The position numbers and the translations under genes were made by a program. Shown here piece by piece: positions 9,296 through 16,974 of a stretch of 64,000 nucleotides of DNA; the first letter of the stretch is position 1, and every line of letters starts with the position of its first letter. Origin of the DNA: Actinoplanes aureus (GTDB taxonomy: Bacteria; Actinomycetota; Actinomycetes; Mycobacteriales; Micromonosporaceae); the NCBI RefSeq assembly GCF_015704865.1, contig NZ_JADQTO010000030.1, positions 1 through 64,000 of the forward strand. The letters run 5' to 3'. The notes under the pieces were generated by a model. That model was not told where the DNA came from. It saw only the letters and a list, made by a program, of their open reading frames with translations, and ran no database searches.

Positions 9296-10681
9296 ATGGC
9301 CGAGAGCCTGATGTCCGTCGCCTGGGACCTGCGCCGCGTCCGTCGCGGCGGTCCGGAGCTCGTCGCCGAACGGCAGCGTGCCCGCCTGGCCGACATGGTG
9401 GCGTACGCCCGCGCCGGCTCGCCGTTCTACCAGCAGCTCTACCGCGACCTGCCGAACCGGGTCGCCGACGTGACGACCCTGCCGGTCACCACCAAGGCCG
9501 AGCTGATGAACCGCTACGACGAGTGGGCCACCGACCGTTCCGTGTCGCTGGCCGAGGTCCGTGACTTCATCGCCGACGCCGACCGCGCGGGCACCCTGTA
9601 CCGCGACCGCTACCAGGTGGTCACCACCTCGGGCACCAGCGGCCACCGCGGCGTCTTCGTCCAGGACGAGCGGATGTACGCCGTGCTGTCCGCGATCACC
9701 GTGGCCCGGGCCAGCGGCTCCTGGCTGTCCGGGCGGGACTATCTGTCGATGCTGCGGCGGGGCAACAAGGTGGCCGCCATCTGGGCGGTCGGCGGCCACT
9801 TCGCCGGATACTCCACCGCCCAGCGGCTCATCCGGGAACGGCCGATCCGCAAGCGCAGCATCCGCATCTTCTCGGTGCACACCCCGCTGGACGAGCTGGT
9901 GAAGGGAGTCGGCGGCTTCCGGCCCACGATCCTCAACGGGTACGCGAGCGCGGTCTCGCTGCTGGCCCGTGAGCAGCGCGCCGGTCGGCTGAACATCCGA
10001 CCGGTCCTGGTGATCACGTCGGCGGAGAGCCTGCCCGCGGAGGAACGCGCCCGCATCCGTGAGACGTGGCAGACGAAGGTCCGCGACCAGTACGCCTGCT
10101 CGGAGTTCATGGGGCTGGCGAACGGCTGCGAGCACGACTGGCTGCACGTCAACGCCGACTGGGCGATCCTGGAGCCGGTCGACGAGCAGTTCAAGCCGGT
10201 GCCGGCCGGCGAGCAGTCGTACACCGTACTGCTGACCAACCTGGCCAACCGGGTGCAGCCCATCCTCCGCTACGACCTGGGCGACAGCGTCCTGATGCGG
10301 CCCGACCCGTGCCCGTGCGGCAACCCGCTGCCGGCGATCCAGGTGCGCGGGCGTACGTCCGAGGTGATCTCCTTCCCCGGCCCGGACGGGCGGACGGTGG
10401 AGCTGCCCCCGCTGGCGCTCGGCACCCTGGTCGACCGCACCGCGGGCGTCCGCATGTTCCAGGTCGTCAAGGACGACCCGCGGCGGCTGTCGGTCCGGTT
10501 GATGACCGAGGACGGCACCGACGGCGACCGGGTCTGGGAGGAGGTGCACCGGGCACTGCGCGGCCTGCTCGACAGCCACGGCCTCACCGGCGTGACCGTG
10601 CAGCGCGACGCGCGTCCGCCCCAGCGCACCCCGGGCGGCAAATTCCGCACCGTCTTCTCCGAGTCTCCTCATTTTAATTGA
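9296..10681 (+). CDS. PaaK/CapK-family AMP-forming acyl ligase
   Basis: The protein has 461 residues and belongs to the phenylacetate-CoA ligase (PaaK) / F390 synthetase-like branch of adenylate-forming enzymes. Visible motifs are the phosphate-binding TTSGTSGHRGVF, ILNGYASAVSLL, SAESLPAEER, an acidic QYACSEF, and the C-terminal LRYDLGDSVLM followed by CPCGNPLP. The ATG at 9296 is preferred over the GTG three bases upstream because GAGGAG lies six nt before it. The family activates an aromatic or other carboxylic acid as an adenylate and passes it to CoA or a carrier protein; the substrate cannot be read here. The gene sits between the PKS and the lasso operon, with a 126-nt AT-rich gap before the lasso precursor, and could serve the PKS, the NRPS starter or neither. 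Confidence 0.85.
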   Translation: MAESLMSVAWDLRRVRRGGPELVAERQRARLADMVAYARAGSPFYQQLYRDLPNRVADVTTLPVTTKAELMNRYDEWATDRSVSLAEVRDFIADADRAGTLYRDRYQVVTTSGTSGHRGVFVQDERMYAVLSAITVARASGSWLSGRDYLSMLRRGNKVAAIWAVGGHFAGYSTAQRLIRERPIRKRSIRIFSVHTPLDELVKGVGGFRPTILNGYASAVSLLAREQRAGRLNIRPVLVITSAESLPAEERARIRETWQTKVRDQYACSEFMGLANGCEHDWLHVNADWAILEPVDEQFKPVPAGEQSYTVLLTNLANRVQPILRYDLGDSVLMRPDPCPCGNPLPAIQVRGRTSEVISFPGPDGRTVELPPLALGTLVDRTAGVRMFQVVKDDPRRLSVRLMTEDGTDGDRVWEEVHRALRGLLDSHGLTGVTVQRDARPPQRTPGGKFRTVFSESPHFN

Positions 10682-10706
10682 TGTATATGAATGTAAATTT
10701 CTGCTT

Positions 10707-10737
10707 TTGTCAAGCGTGTTTAGCAGTCTGCTATAGA
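10707..10737 (+). promoter_or_regulatory. Candidate promoter of the lasso operon
   Basis: In the unusually AT-rich gap before the lasso precursor, TTGTCA (10707-10712) lies upstream of TATAGA (10732-10737). The spacer is 19 nt, or 17 nt if the -10 is read as GCTATA (10730-10735). This fits a housekeeping-sigma promoter with a leader of roughly 60 nt before the ATG at 10808. Confidence 0.4.
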
Positions 10738-10807
10738 TCCTCGCTCCTGTCCTACCGCCTGTGTAGCTTTTTGGACACCGGCCGGCAACTTCGACAGGAG
10801 GAATGAA

Positions 10808-10930
10808 ATGGACGCTAACAAGGAAACGTACGTGCGCCCGTCCTTCGTGAGGATGGGCAGCTTCCGTAAGCTGACCGGCTTCCTCAGCGCGCCGTACGTC
10901 GTCGAATGGCACATCGCCCGCTTCATCTGA
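10808..10930 (+). CDS. Lasso peptide precursor
   Basis: This 40-residue gene is preceded by a strong AGGAGGAA ribosome-binding site. The leader (residues 1-24) carries the recognition pattern YxxPxF-x3-G-x5-T-x as YVRPSF, Gly17 and Thr23, the conserved penultimate leader Thr. Cleavage after Gly24 gives the 16-residue core FLSAPYVVEWHIARFI. Phe1 and the carboxylate of Glu9 are spaced for a nine-residue macrolactam, leaving a seven-residue tail, WHIARFI. The architecture and the C-terminal RFI resemble fusilassin/fuscanodin (Trp1-Glu9, ending PRFI) as I remember it. Cleavage after Thr23 would place Glu at position 10, which is not a usual ring size. Bulky Trp10, His11, Arg14 and Phe15 could act as plugs holding the threaded tail. 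Cyclase, RRE and protease genes follow directly. Confidence 0.92.
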   Translation: MDANKETYVRPSFVRMGSFRKLTGFLSAPYVVEWHIARFI

Positions 10931-10944
10931 CCGAGGAGTGACCG

Positions 10945-12783
10945 ATGTCGGGCTACGACGGACCGCCCTCTTTCCTGGTGCTGCCGGACAACGAGGCGTT
11001 GTCCGAAGTGGCCCGGCATCCGCTACTGACGGCGTCGGGAATCCGGACCCTTCGCCATCCGTCCGGCCGTCCGTGGATCATCGGCCGATGGTCCACGGAC
11101 GAGTTGGTCGCCTCGACCGACGGGCCGGTCCGGGTCGCACTGTTCGGCCAGACCGGCGCGACGACCGACTCGCTGGCGTCGCACGTGACCGGCGCGGCGT
11201 CGGTCACCGCGCTCGACCCGGTGCACGACATCCCCGGCTCCTTCCACATCGTCGCCGCCGCCGGTGACACCCTGCGAGTTCAGGGCACCGCCTCGGGATG
11301 GCGGCGCGTCCACCACGCCCGGATCAACGGCTGCACGGTCGCCGCCAGCCGGGCGGACCTGCTCGCCGGTCTGGTCACCGCCACTCCCTCGCTGACCGCG
11401 CTGGCGGTCCGGCTGCTCGAACCGGTGCTGTATCCCTTCGGGGAGACCTCCATGTGGGACGGGGTCGACACCGTCGCGCCCCAGGATTACCTGCTCGTCA
11501 CCGAGGCCGGACGGCAGGCCCGGCACCGGCGCTGGTGGTCGGTTCCCGAGCCGTCCCTGAGCCTGACCGAGGGAGCCCAGGCGGTACGAGCCGCGCTGGC
11601 CGCCGCGGTCGATGCGCGCCTGCGGCCCGGCGAGCGGTACAGCACGGACCTGTCCGGCGGGTACGACTCGACGGCCATGGCGTTCCTCGCCGCCGGCCAC
11701 GGTGCCGATCTGACCGCCTGCACCTCCTACAGCGACGATCCGTCCTCGGACGAGCTGGGCTGGGCGCGGCGGGCGGCGGCCAGGCTTCCGCTGCGCGAGC
11801 ACGTGCTGGTGCCGGCCTCGGAACTGACCCTGCCGTACGCGGACATGGCGGTCGGACAGGACCGGTTGGAGGCACCCTCCATCATCGCGGTCTTCCGCGG
11901 TCGCGCTCTGTCCACGATCCGGCGGATGGCCGAGACCGGGTCCACGCTGCATCTCACCGGCTTCGGCGGCGACAACCTCTTCACCGGCAATCCCGCCCAT
12001 CTGCACGGGCTCATCACCCGGGCACCGGGGCGAGCCATTCACGACCTGCGCGGCTATCGTGCCCTGTTCTCATGGCGACGCCGGGAGCTGGTCCGCCAGG
12101 TGCTCGACCGCCGCTCGTGGCGTGCCGCCATGCGCGCGGTGAGCCTTGACGACCGCGATGTTCCGGACATCACCGTCCCCTGGCTGGGCTGGGTGTCGCA
12201 GCCGCGAGTGCCGCGATGGCTGACGCCCGCGGCCCGGGAGATCATCATTGAGGCGATCAGGGCCGCCGCCGGATCCGAGGCTCCGCTCGCCGCCGACCGC
12301 GGCCTGCACCACGAGCTCAACGGACTGCGTGCCAGCGCCCGTGACGTCAGCAGCCTGGACATGCTGGCGCGAACCACCGGCATCCCGCTGGCGGCACCCT
12401 TCTTCGACGACCACGTCGTGGACGCTGCGTTCGCCGTCCGCAGCGAGGAGCGCGTCACCCCGTACGCGTACAAGCCGTTGCTGGCCGAAGCCATGCGCGG
12501 CATCGTGCCCGACGAGTGCCTCGAGCGGCAGACCAAGGCGCAGGGCGCCACGGAGCTCGAGGAAGGGCTGCGCCACGAACATGCCGCAGTCGCGGGGCTC
12601 TGGGAGGACTCCCGCCTGGCCGAGCTGGGACTGGTCGATGCCGACGCGTTGCGCCGCCTGTGCGCGACACCGTCCGCCCCGGAACTCGTGGACGGCGCGC
12701 TGTTCAGCACGCTTGCCTGCGAGTCCTGGCTCCGCGCCTTGCCTTCACCCGTCCACTCGCCCGACAGCATGGGGGTCCGATGA
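10945..12783 (+). CDS. Lasso cyclase (asparagine synthetase-like)
   Basis: The protein has 612 residues and begins 14 nt after the precursor stop, behind a GAGGAG ribosome-binding site. It belongs to the asparagine synthetase B-like family. The N-terminal half resembles the glutaminase fold but lacks a catalytic Cys2, as in lasso cyclases. The C-terminal half has the ATP-pyrophosphatase loop SGGYDST (~res 235) and LTGFGGDNLF. The enzyme should adenylate the core Glu9 carboxylate and close the amide with Phe1 while the tail is threaded. Its stop overlaps the RRE gene start (ATGA), so translation is coupled. The family is well known; the product ring is inferred from the precursor. Confidence 0.93.
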   Translation: MSGYDGPPSFLVLPDNEALSEVARHPLLTASGIRTLRHPSGRPWIIGRWSTDELVASTDGPVRVALFGQTGATTDSLASHVTGAASVTALDPVHDIPGSFHIVAAAGDTLRVQGTASGWRRVHHARINGCTVAASRADLLAGLVTATPSLTALAVRLLEPVLYPFGETSMWDGVDTVAPQDYLLVTEAGRQARHRRWWSVPEPSLSLTEGAQAVRAALAAAVDARLRPGERYSTDLSGGYDSTAMAFLAAGHGADLTACTSYSDDPSSDELGWARRAAARLPLREHVLVPASELTLPYADMAVGQDRLEAPSIIAVFRGRALSTIRRMAETGSTLHLTGFGGDNLFTGNPAHLHGLITRAPGRAIHDLRGYRALFSWRRRELVRQVLDRRSWRAAMRAVSLDDRDVPDITVPWLGWVSQPRVPRWLTPAAREIIIEAIRAAAGSEAPLAADRGLHHELNGLRASARDVSSLDMLARTTGIPLAAPFFDDHVVDAAFAVRSEERVTPYAYKPLLAEAMRGIVPDECLERQTKAQGATELEEGLRHEHAAVAGLWEDSRLAELGLVDADALRRLCATPSAPELVDGALFSTLACESWLRALPSPVHSPDSMGVR

Positions 12784-13034
12784 CCGTACAACTGCGTGAT
12801 GACGTCGTCCTCAACGAGACCGAGTACGGCGCCATCCTGCTTGACCAGCGGCGCGGCACGTACTGGCAGCTCAACCCGACCGGCACGATGATCGTCAAGG
12901 CGCTGCTCGCGGAGGGCGACGTCGAGACGACCGCGCGGCGTCTGGTCGAGCGGTACGACATCGAGCTCGACTCCGCCCGGGAAGACGTCCGGGCGCTGGT
13001 GGCGGAGATGCGCACGGCGGGAGCGTTCCGATGA
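12780..13034 (+). CDS. Lasso RRE protein (PqqD-like, B1)
   Basis: The protein has 84 residues of the PqqD-like RiPP recognition element fold. The hallmark segment GAILLDQRRGTYWQLNPTG is followed by a predicted helical region (AKALLAEGD, ARRLVERYDIE). In lasso systems the separate B1 protein binds the leader YxxPxL-type motif, here YVRPSF, and presents it to the peptidase. The gene overlaps the cyclase stop and the protease start by 4 nt each (ATGA at both ends), so the three maturation genes are translationally coupled. Confidence 0.93.
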   Translation: MTVQLRDDVVLNETEYGAILLDQRRGTYWQLNPTGTMIVKALLAEGDVETTARRLVERYDIELDSAREDVRALVAEMRTAGAFR

Positions 13035-13450
13035 CGTTCCACATGGCGGTCCAGCGTCAGCCCCGGGATCCGTCCCTGCGCCGCCGGCTGGCCACCCGGA
13101 CCGCGATCATCGTCGCCCACCTGTTGCGCCCGCTGCCACCGGTCGTCCTCACCCGGGTCCTCGGCCGGCTGCGCCGGGGCGCCGGGGCGGCGACCTACGA
13201 GCAGGCCGAGTCGGCCCGCAACCGGGTGCTGGGCGCCAGCCTCGGCATGAACGCGCTTCAGGCGTGCCTGCAACGATCGCTGGCGGTGACGGTGCTCTGC
13301 CGGATGTCCGGTACCTGGCCGTCCTGGTGCGCCGGCGTCCGTAGAACCGCTCCGTTCACCGCCCACGCCTGGGTGGAGGCTGAAGGGCGCAGCGTGGGCG
13401 AGCCGGGGGTGGCCGAGACGCACGTGTGCATGCTCCGCGTAGATCCGTGA
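13031..13450 (+). CDS. Lasso leader peptidase (transglutaminase-like, B2)
   Basis: The protein has 139 residues of the transglutaminase-like cysteine protease family that removes the lasso leader. The catalytic Cys79 lies in ACLQRS and His112 in FTAHAWVEAEG. The third, acidic residue is not in an obvious DG context; Glu118 in EAEGR is a candidate. Typical B2 length is about 140-150 residues, so the protein looks complete. It ends the operon: no ABC exporter (D gene) or isopeptidase follows, and the next gene is a carboxyltransferase with its own promoter. The product may leave the cell through a transporter encoded elsewhere. Confidence 0.9.
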   Translation: MTFHMAVQRQPRDPSLRRRLATRTAIIVAHLLRPLPPVVLTRVLGRLRRGAGAATYEQAESARNRVLGASLGMNALQACLQRSLAVTVLCRMSGTWPSWCAGVRRTAPFTAHAWVEAEGRSVGEPGVAETHVCMLRVDP

Positions 13451-13495
13451 GCACCGCCGGACTCTGGCGCGCGTTTCCAATTATTTGTGCCGCCG

Positions 13496-13524
13496 TTGTC
13501 GTGATTCCGTTGGCTGTCTAACGT
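13496..13524 (+). promoter_or_regulatory. Candidate promoter for the carboxyltransferase unit
   Basis: TTGTCG (13496-13501) and TAACGT (13519-13524) are separated by exactly 17 nt, a good match to an actinomycete housekeeping promoter. The start site would fall near 13531, shortly before the mini-ORF and the carboxyltransferase gene, which separates this unit from the lasso operon upstream. Confidence 0.5.
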
Positions 13525-13551
13525 CGTCGGCAATGTCGGATCGGAGGATTC

Positions 13552-13593
13552 GTGGATCTGAATCGCCGTCTCGTTCCGGTCGGTGGCCGATGA
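13552..13593 (+). CDS. Possible 13-codon leader ORF coupled to the carboxyltransferase
   Basis: A GTG at 13552, about 4 nt after GGAGG, opens a frame encoding VDLNRRLVPVGGR. Its TGA overlaps the ATG of the carboxyltransferase gene (ATGA at 13590). The downstream ATG lacks a clear ribosome-binding site of its own, so translation of this mini-ORF may deliver ribosomes to it. The alternative is a longer N-terminus for the carboxyltransferase beginning at ATG 13533. No peptide function is claimed. Confidence 0.3.
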   Translation: MDLNRRLVPVGGR

Positions 13594-15002
13594 CCGTCAC
13601 CATGAATCTGCCATCTTCGACCAATGCCGAATCCAGCGATCCGATTCATCGGATCGCGGCACTTCTGGACGCGTGTTCGCTGCGGCCGCTGCTGTTCTCC
13701 GGCGAGGGCGGCGTGATGGTCGCGCGCGGCACGGCCCGCGGCGTTCCCGTCATCGTTTTCGCCACCGACCCGCGGGTCATGGGCGGTGCGATCGGTGCTG
13801 CCGACTGCGACCGTATCGTGACGGCGATCGGCACGGCGTTGGCCGAACGCCTGCCCGTCGTGGGCATCTGGCAGTCCGGCGGCGCCCGGCTGAACGAGGG
13901 CCTTGCCGCGCTGGACGGCGTCAGCCGGGTCTTCGCGGCCAAGGTGCGTGCCTCCGGCCGGATTCCGCAAATCTCCGTGCTGGTGGGTCCGTCGGCCGGC
14001 GGCGCCGCTCACGGGCCGGCGCTGGACGACGTGGTGATCATGGCGAAGGCGGGGCGGATCTTGGTGACCGGGCCGGATGCGGTCCGCAGCGTCACCGGCG
14101 AGGACGTCAGCATGGAGTCCCTCGGCGGTCCCGACGTGCACGAACGCCGCTCCGGTGTGGCACACGTGGTGGCAGCCGACGCCGGTGCCGCGTTCCGGGA
14201 GGCCCGCGACCTGATAAGGCTGCTGGGTGCCCAGGGGATCTTCGAGCCGGAAGCGATCCGCCGGACGAGCGACCCGGGCGCATTCCTGCCGGAGCAGGCC
14301 CAGCGAGCCTACGACGTCAAACCGTTGATCAAGGCGATTCTCGACGACTCGGACTGGTCGGAGCTGCAACCACGCTGGGCCGCCAACGTGGTCACCGGCC
14401 TGGGCCGGCTCGCCGGCCGGACCATCGGTGTGGTGGCGAACAATCCGATCCGCGAGGGCGGCTGCCTGGACTCGCTCAGCGCGGAGAAGTCCGCCTGGTT
14501 CGTGCGGTTGTGCGACGCCATGGGCATCCCGTTGCTGGTCCTGGTCGACGTTCCGGGCTATCTGCCCGGTGCCGATCAGGAGGGGGAGGGCGTGGTGCGC
14601 CGTGCCGCGAAGCTGTTGCACGCCTTCGCGGACTGCAGCGTGCCCCGCGTGACGCTGGTGACCCGCAAGGCGTACGGCGATGCCTACGTGGCGATGAACT
14701 CGCGGGGCCTCGGCGCGTCGGCGGTCTTCGCCTGGCCGGGCGCGCGGGTGGCGGTCATGGGTGCAGCTCCTGCCGTGGAGCTCCCGCGTCGCGGGCGCGA
14801 CACGGCGCGGCCCGACCATCCGGACGCATCCTGCGCGGAGCTCGTCGCCGAGCACGAACGGACAGCCGGCGGAGTCGCGCACGCGCTGGAGATCGGCGTG
14901 GTCGACGAAGTCATCGAGCCGGCCGGCACACCGGACCGGCTGGTGCGCGCGTTCGCCGAGGCTCCACTGATCCGCGGCGACCACACGAACATCCCGCTCT
15001 GA
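13590..15002 (+). CDS. Acyl-CoA carboxylase beta (carboxyltransferase) subunit
   Basis: The protein has 470 residues of the biotin-dependent carboxyltransferase family (AccD/PccB-like). Visible features are GIWQSGGARLNEGLAAL, the oxyanion-type GPSAGGAAHGPAL, the second-half GRLAGRTIGVVANNP, VDVPGYLPGADQEGEGVVRRAAKLL and KAYGDAYVAMNSRGLGA. The partner biotin carboxylase / BCCP alpha subunit is not in the window and is probably shared with primary metabolism. The likely role is to make malonyl-, methylmalonyl- or a longer carboxyacyl-CoA extender for the PKS systems. It is slightly shorter than the usual 510-530 residues. The start at 13590 is supported by the overlap with the upstream mini-ORF; an in-frame ATG at 13533 is the alternative. 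Confidence 0.85.
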   Translation: MTVTMNLPSSTNAESSDPIHRIAALLDACSLRPLLFSGEGGVMVARGTARGVPVIVFATDPRVMGGAIGAADCDRIVTAIGTALAERLPVVGIWQSGGARLNEGLAALDGVSRVFAAKVRASGRIPQISVLVGPSAGGAAHGPALDDVVIMAKAGRILVTGPDAVRSVTGEDVSMESLGGPDVHERRSGVAHVVAADAGAAFREARDLIRLLGAQGIFEPEAIRRTSDPGAFLPEQAQRAYDVKPLIKAILDDSDWSELQPRWAANVVTGLGRLAGRTIGVVANNPIREGGCLDSLSAEKSAWFVRLCDAMGIPLLVLVDVPGYLPGADQEGEGVVRRAAKLLHAFADCSVPRVTLVTRKAYGDAYVAMNSRGLGASAVFAWPGARVAVMGAAPAVELPRRGRDTARPDHPDASCAELVAEHERTAGGVAHALEIGVVDEVIEPAGTPDRLVRAFAEAPLIRGDHTNIPL

Positions 15003-15069
15003 CTCTTCCAGGCTGCCCACTACCTTGAGCGCGCCACCGAGGCCGCCGTACCCGCCCGGAGGGGAACTG

Positions 15070-16974
15070 ATGCAGATATCAACGCTCGGACCGGAGCAAC
15101 ACCGTACGACCACGGTCGGCACCGCCGCTCCCGCGAAGCGGGTCGAGCAGCTGGACCGGGTAGTGATCAGATTCGCCGGTGATTCCGGCGATGGTATGCA
15201 GCTCACTGGTGACCGGTTCACCTCGGAGACCGCTCAGCTTGGCAACGACATCTCGACTCTGCCCAATTTTCCTGCGGAGATCCGTGCACCAGCCGGGACG
15301 CTGCCGGGTGTGTCCAGTTTTCAGGTGCATTTCGCTGACTATGACATTTTGACTCCGGGTGATGCGCCGAACGTGCTGGTGGCGATGAACCCGGCCGCGC
15401 TCAAGGCCAATCTGGCCGAGTTGCCGGCGGGTGCGGACATCATCGTGAACACCGACGAGTTCACTAAACGGAATCTGGCGAAGGTCGGATATGCGACCAG
15501 TCCGCTGGATGACGACTCGCTCAGTGAGTATGCGGTGCATCCGGTGGCGTTGACCTCGATGACGGTCGGTGCGCTGGCTGATGCCGGGGTTTCGAAGAAG
15601 GACGCCGAGCGGGCCAAGAACATGTTCGCGCTCGGCCTGCTGTCGTGGATGTACTCGCGGCCGTTCGAGTCCACGCTGCGGTTCTTGGAGCGTAAGTTCG
15701 CCAAACGACCGGAGTTGGTCGCGGCGAACAAGGCGGCGTTCCAGGCCGGCTGGAACTACGGCGAGACCACCGAGGCGTTCACGGTGCGCTACGAGGTGAA
15801 GCCGGCGAAGATGCGGCCGGGTACCTACCGCAACATCACCGGTAACCAGGCGCTGTCGCTCGGTCTGGTCGCCGCCGGCGTCCGTTCCCAGCTGCCGGTC
15901 TTCCTCGGCGCGTATCCGATCACCCCGGCCTCCGACATCCTGCACGAGCTGTCCAAGCACAAGCGGTTCGGTGTGACCACGATGCAGGCCGAGGACGAGA
16001 TCGCCGCGATCGGCGCCGCGCTGGGCGCCGCCTACGGTGGTGCGCTGGGTGTGACGACCACGTCGGGTCCGGGGGTGGCGCTCAAAGGCGAGACGATTTC
16101 TTTGGCGATCGCGTTGGAGTTGCCGCTGGTGATCGTGGATGTGCAGCGGGCCGGCCCGTCGACCGGGATGCCGACCAAGACCGAGCAGGCCGATCTGAAC
16201 ATGGCCCTGTTCGGCCGCCACGGCGAGGCACCGTTGGCGGTGATCGCCCCGAAGTCGCCGTCGGACTGTTTCCACGCCGCGATCGAGGCGGCCCGGATCG
16301 CGGTCACCTACCGCACCCCGGTGATCCTGCTGTCGGACAACTATGTGGCCAACGGCTCCGAGCCGTGGCTGCTGCCCTCCGTCGACGAACTCCCCGACCT
16401 GCAGGTGCCGTTCGCCACCGAGCCGAACACGGCGGACGGCCGGTTCCTGCCGTATCTACGCGATCCGCAGACGATGGCCCGGCCCTGGGCGGTGCCCGGC
16501 ACCCCCGGCCTGGAACACCGTATCGGCGGGTTGGAGAAGGCCGACAAGACCGGTGACATCTCCTACGACCCGGCCAACCACGAGTTCATGGTCCGCACCC
16601 GCCAGCAGCGCATCGACACGATCGCGGTGCCGGACGTGGACGTGGAAGACCCGGAGGAGAACGCCCGCGTCCTGGTGCTCGGCTGGGGATCGACCTACGG
16701 GCCGATCGGCGCGGCCTGCCGGGCGCTGCGCCAGCGCGGCCTGCCGATCGCGCAAGCCCACCTGCGGCACCTGGCGCCGCTGCCGGCCAACCTGGGTGAG
16801 GTACTGGCCGGCTACGACAAGGTGGTGATCCCGGAGATGAACCTGGGCCAGCTGGCCCAGCTGATCCGGGCCAAGTACCTGATCGACGCGGTGGCGTTCA
16901 ACCAGATCAGCGGCCTGCCGTTCACCGCCGCGACGTTGGAGAACATGCTCGAGGACGTGGTCAAGAATGGCTAA
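15070..16974 (+). CDS. korA: 2-oxoacid:ferredoxin oxidoreductase, fused gamma-alpha subunit
   Basis: The protein has 634 residues. The start at 15070 follows GGAGGGG six nt upstream; a TTG at 15025 is rejected. The N-terminal gamma domain begins RVVIRFAGDSGDGMQLTGDRF. The alpha, pyrimidine-binding part begins near residue 260 (GNQALSLGLVAAG, then GAYPITPASDILHELS) and contains TTTSGPGVALKGE. This is the actinobacterial KorA arrangement. With KorB it interconverts 2-oxoglutarate (or a related 2-oxoacid) plus CoA with the acyl-CoA, CO2 and reduced ferredoxin. Reduced ferredoxin could feed the nearby P450s, or the acyl-CoA could feed biosynthesis, but neither is shown. The stop overlaps korB. 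Confidence 0.9.
   Translation: MQISTLGPEQHRTTTVGTAAPAKRVEQLDRVVIRFAGDSGDGMQLTGDRFTSETAQLGNDISTLPNFPAEIRAPAGTLPGVSSFQVHFADYDILTPGDAPNVLVAMNPAALKANLAELPAGADIIVNTDEFTKRNLAKVGYATSPLDDDSLSEYAVHPVALTSMTVGALADAGVSKKDAERAKNMFALGLLSWMYSRPFESTLRFLERKFAKRPELVAANKAAFQAGWNYGETTEAFTVRYEVKPAKMRPGTYRNITGNQALSLGLVAAGVRSQLPVFLGAYPITPASDILHELSKHKRFGVTTMQAEDEIAAIGAALGAAYGGALGVTTTSGPGVALKGETISLAIALELPLVIVDVQRAGPSTGMPTKTEQADLNMALFGRHGEAPLAVIAPKSPSDCFHAAIEAARIAVTYRTPVILLSDNYVANGSEPWLLPSVDELPDLQVPFATEPNTADGRFLPYLRDPQTMARPWAVPGTPGLEHRIGGLEKADKTGDISYDPANHEFMVRTRQQRIDTIAVPDVDVEDPEENARVLVLGWGSTYGPIGAACRALRQRGLPIAQAHLRHLAPLPANLGEVLAGYDKVVIPEMNLGQLAQLIRAKYLIDAVAFNQISGLPFTAATLENMLEDVVKNG

Noticed and set aside
13031-13450. 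The B2 gene as an ordinary hypothetical protein
   Set aside because: Its ATGA coupling to the RRE gene and its CLQRS and AHAWVE motifs identify a lasso leader peptidase.
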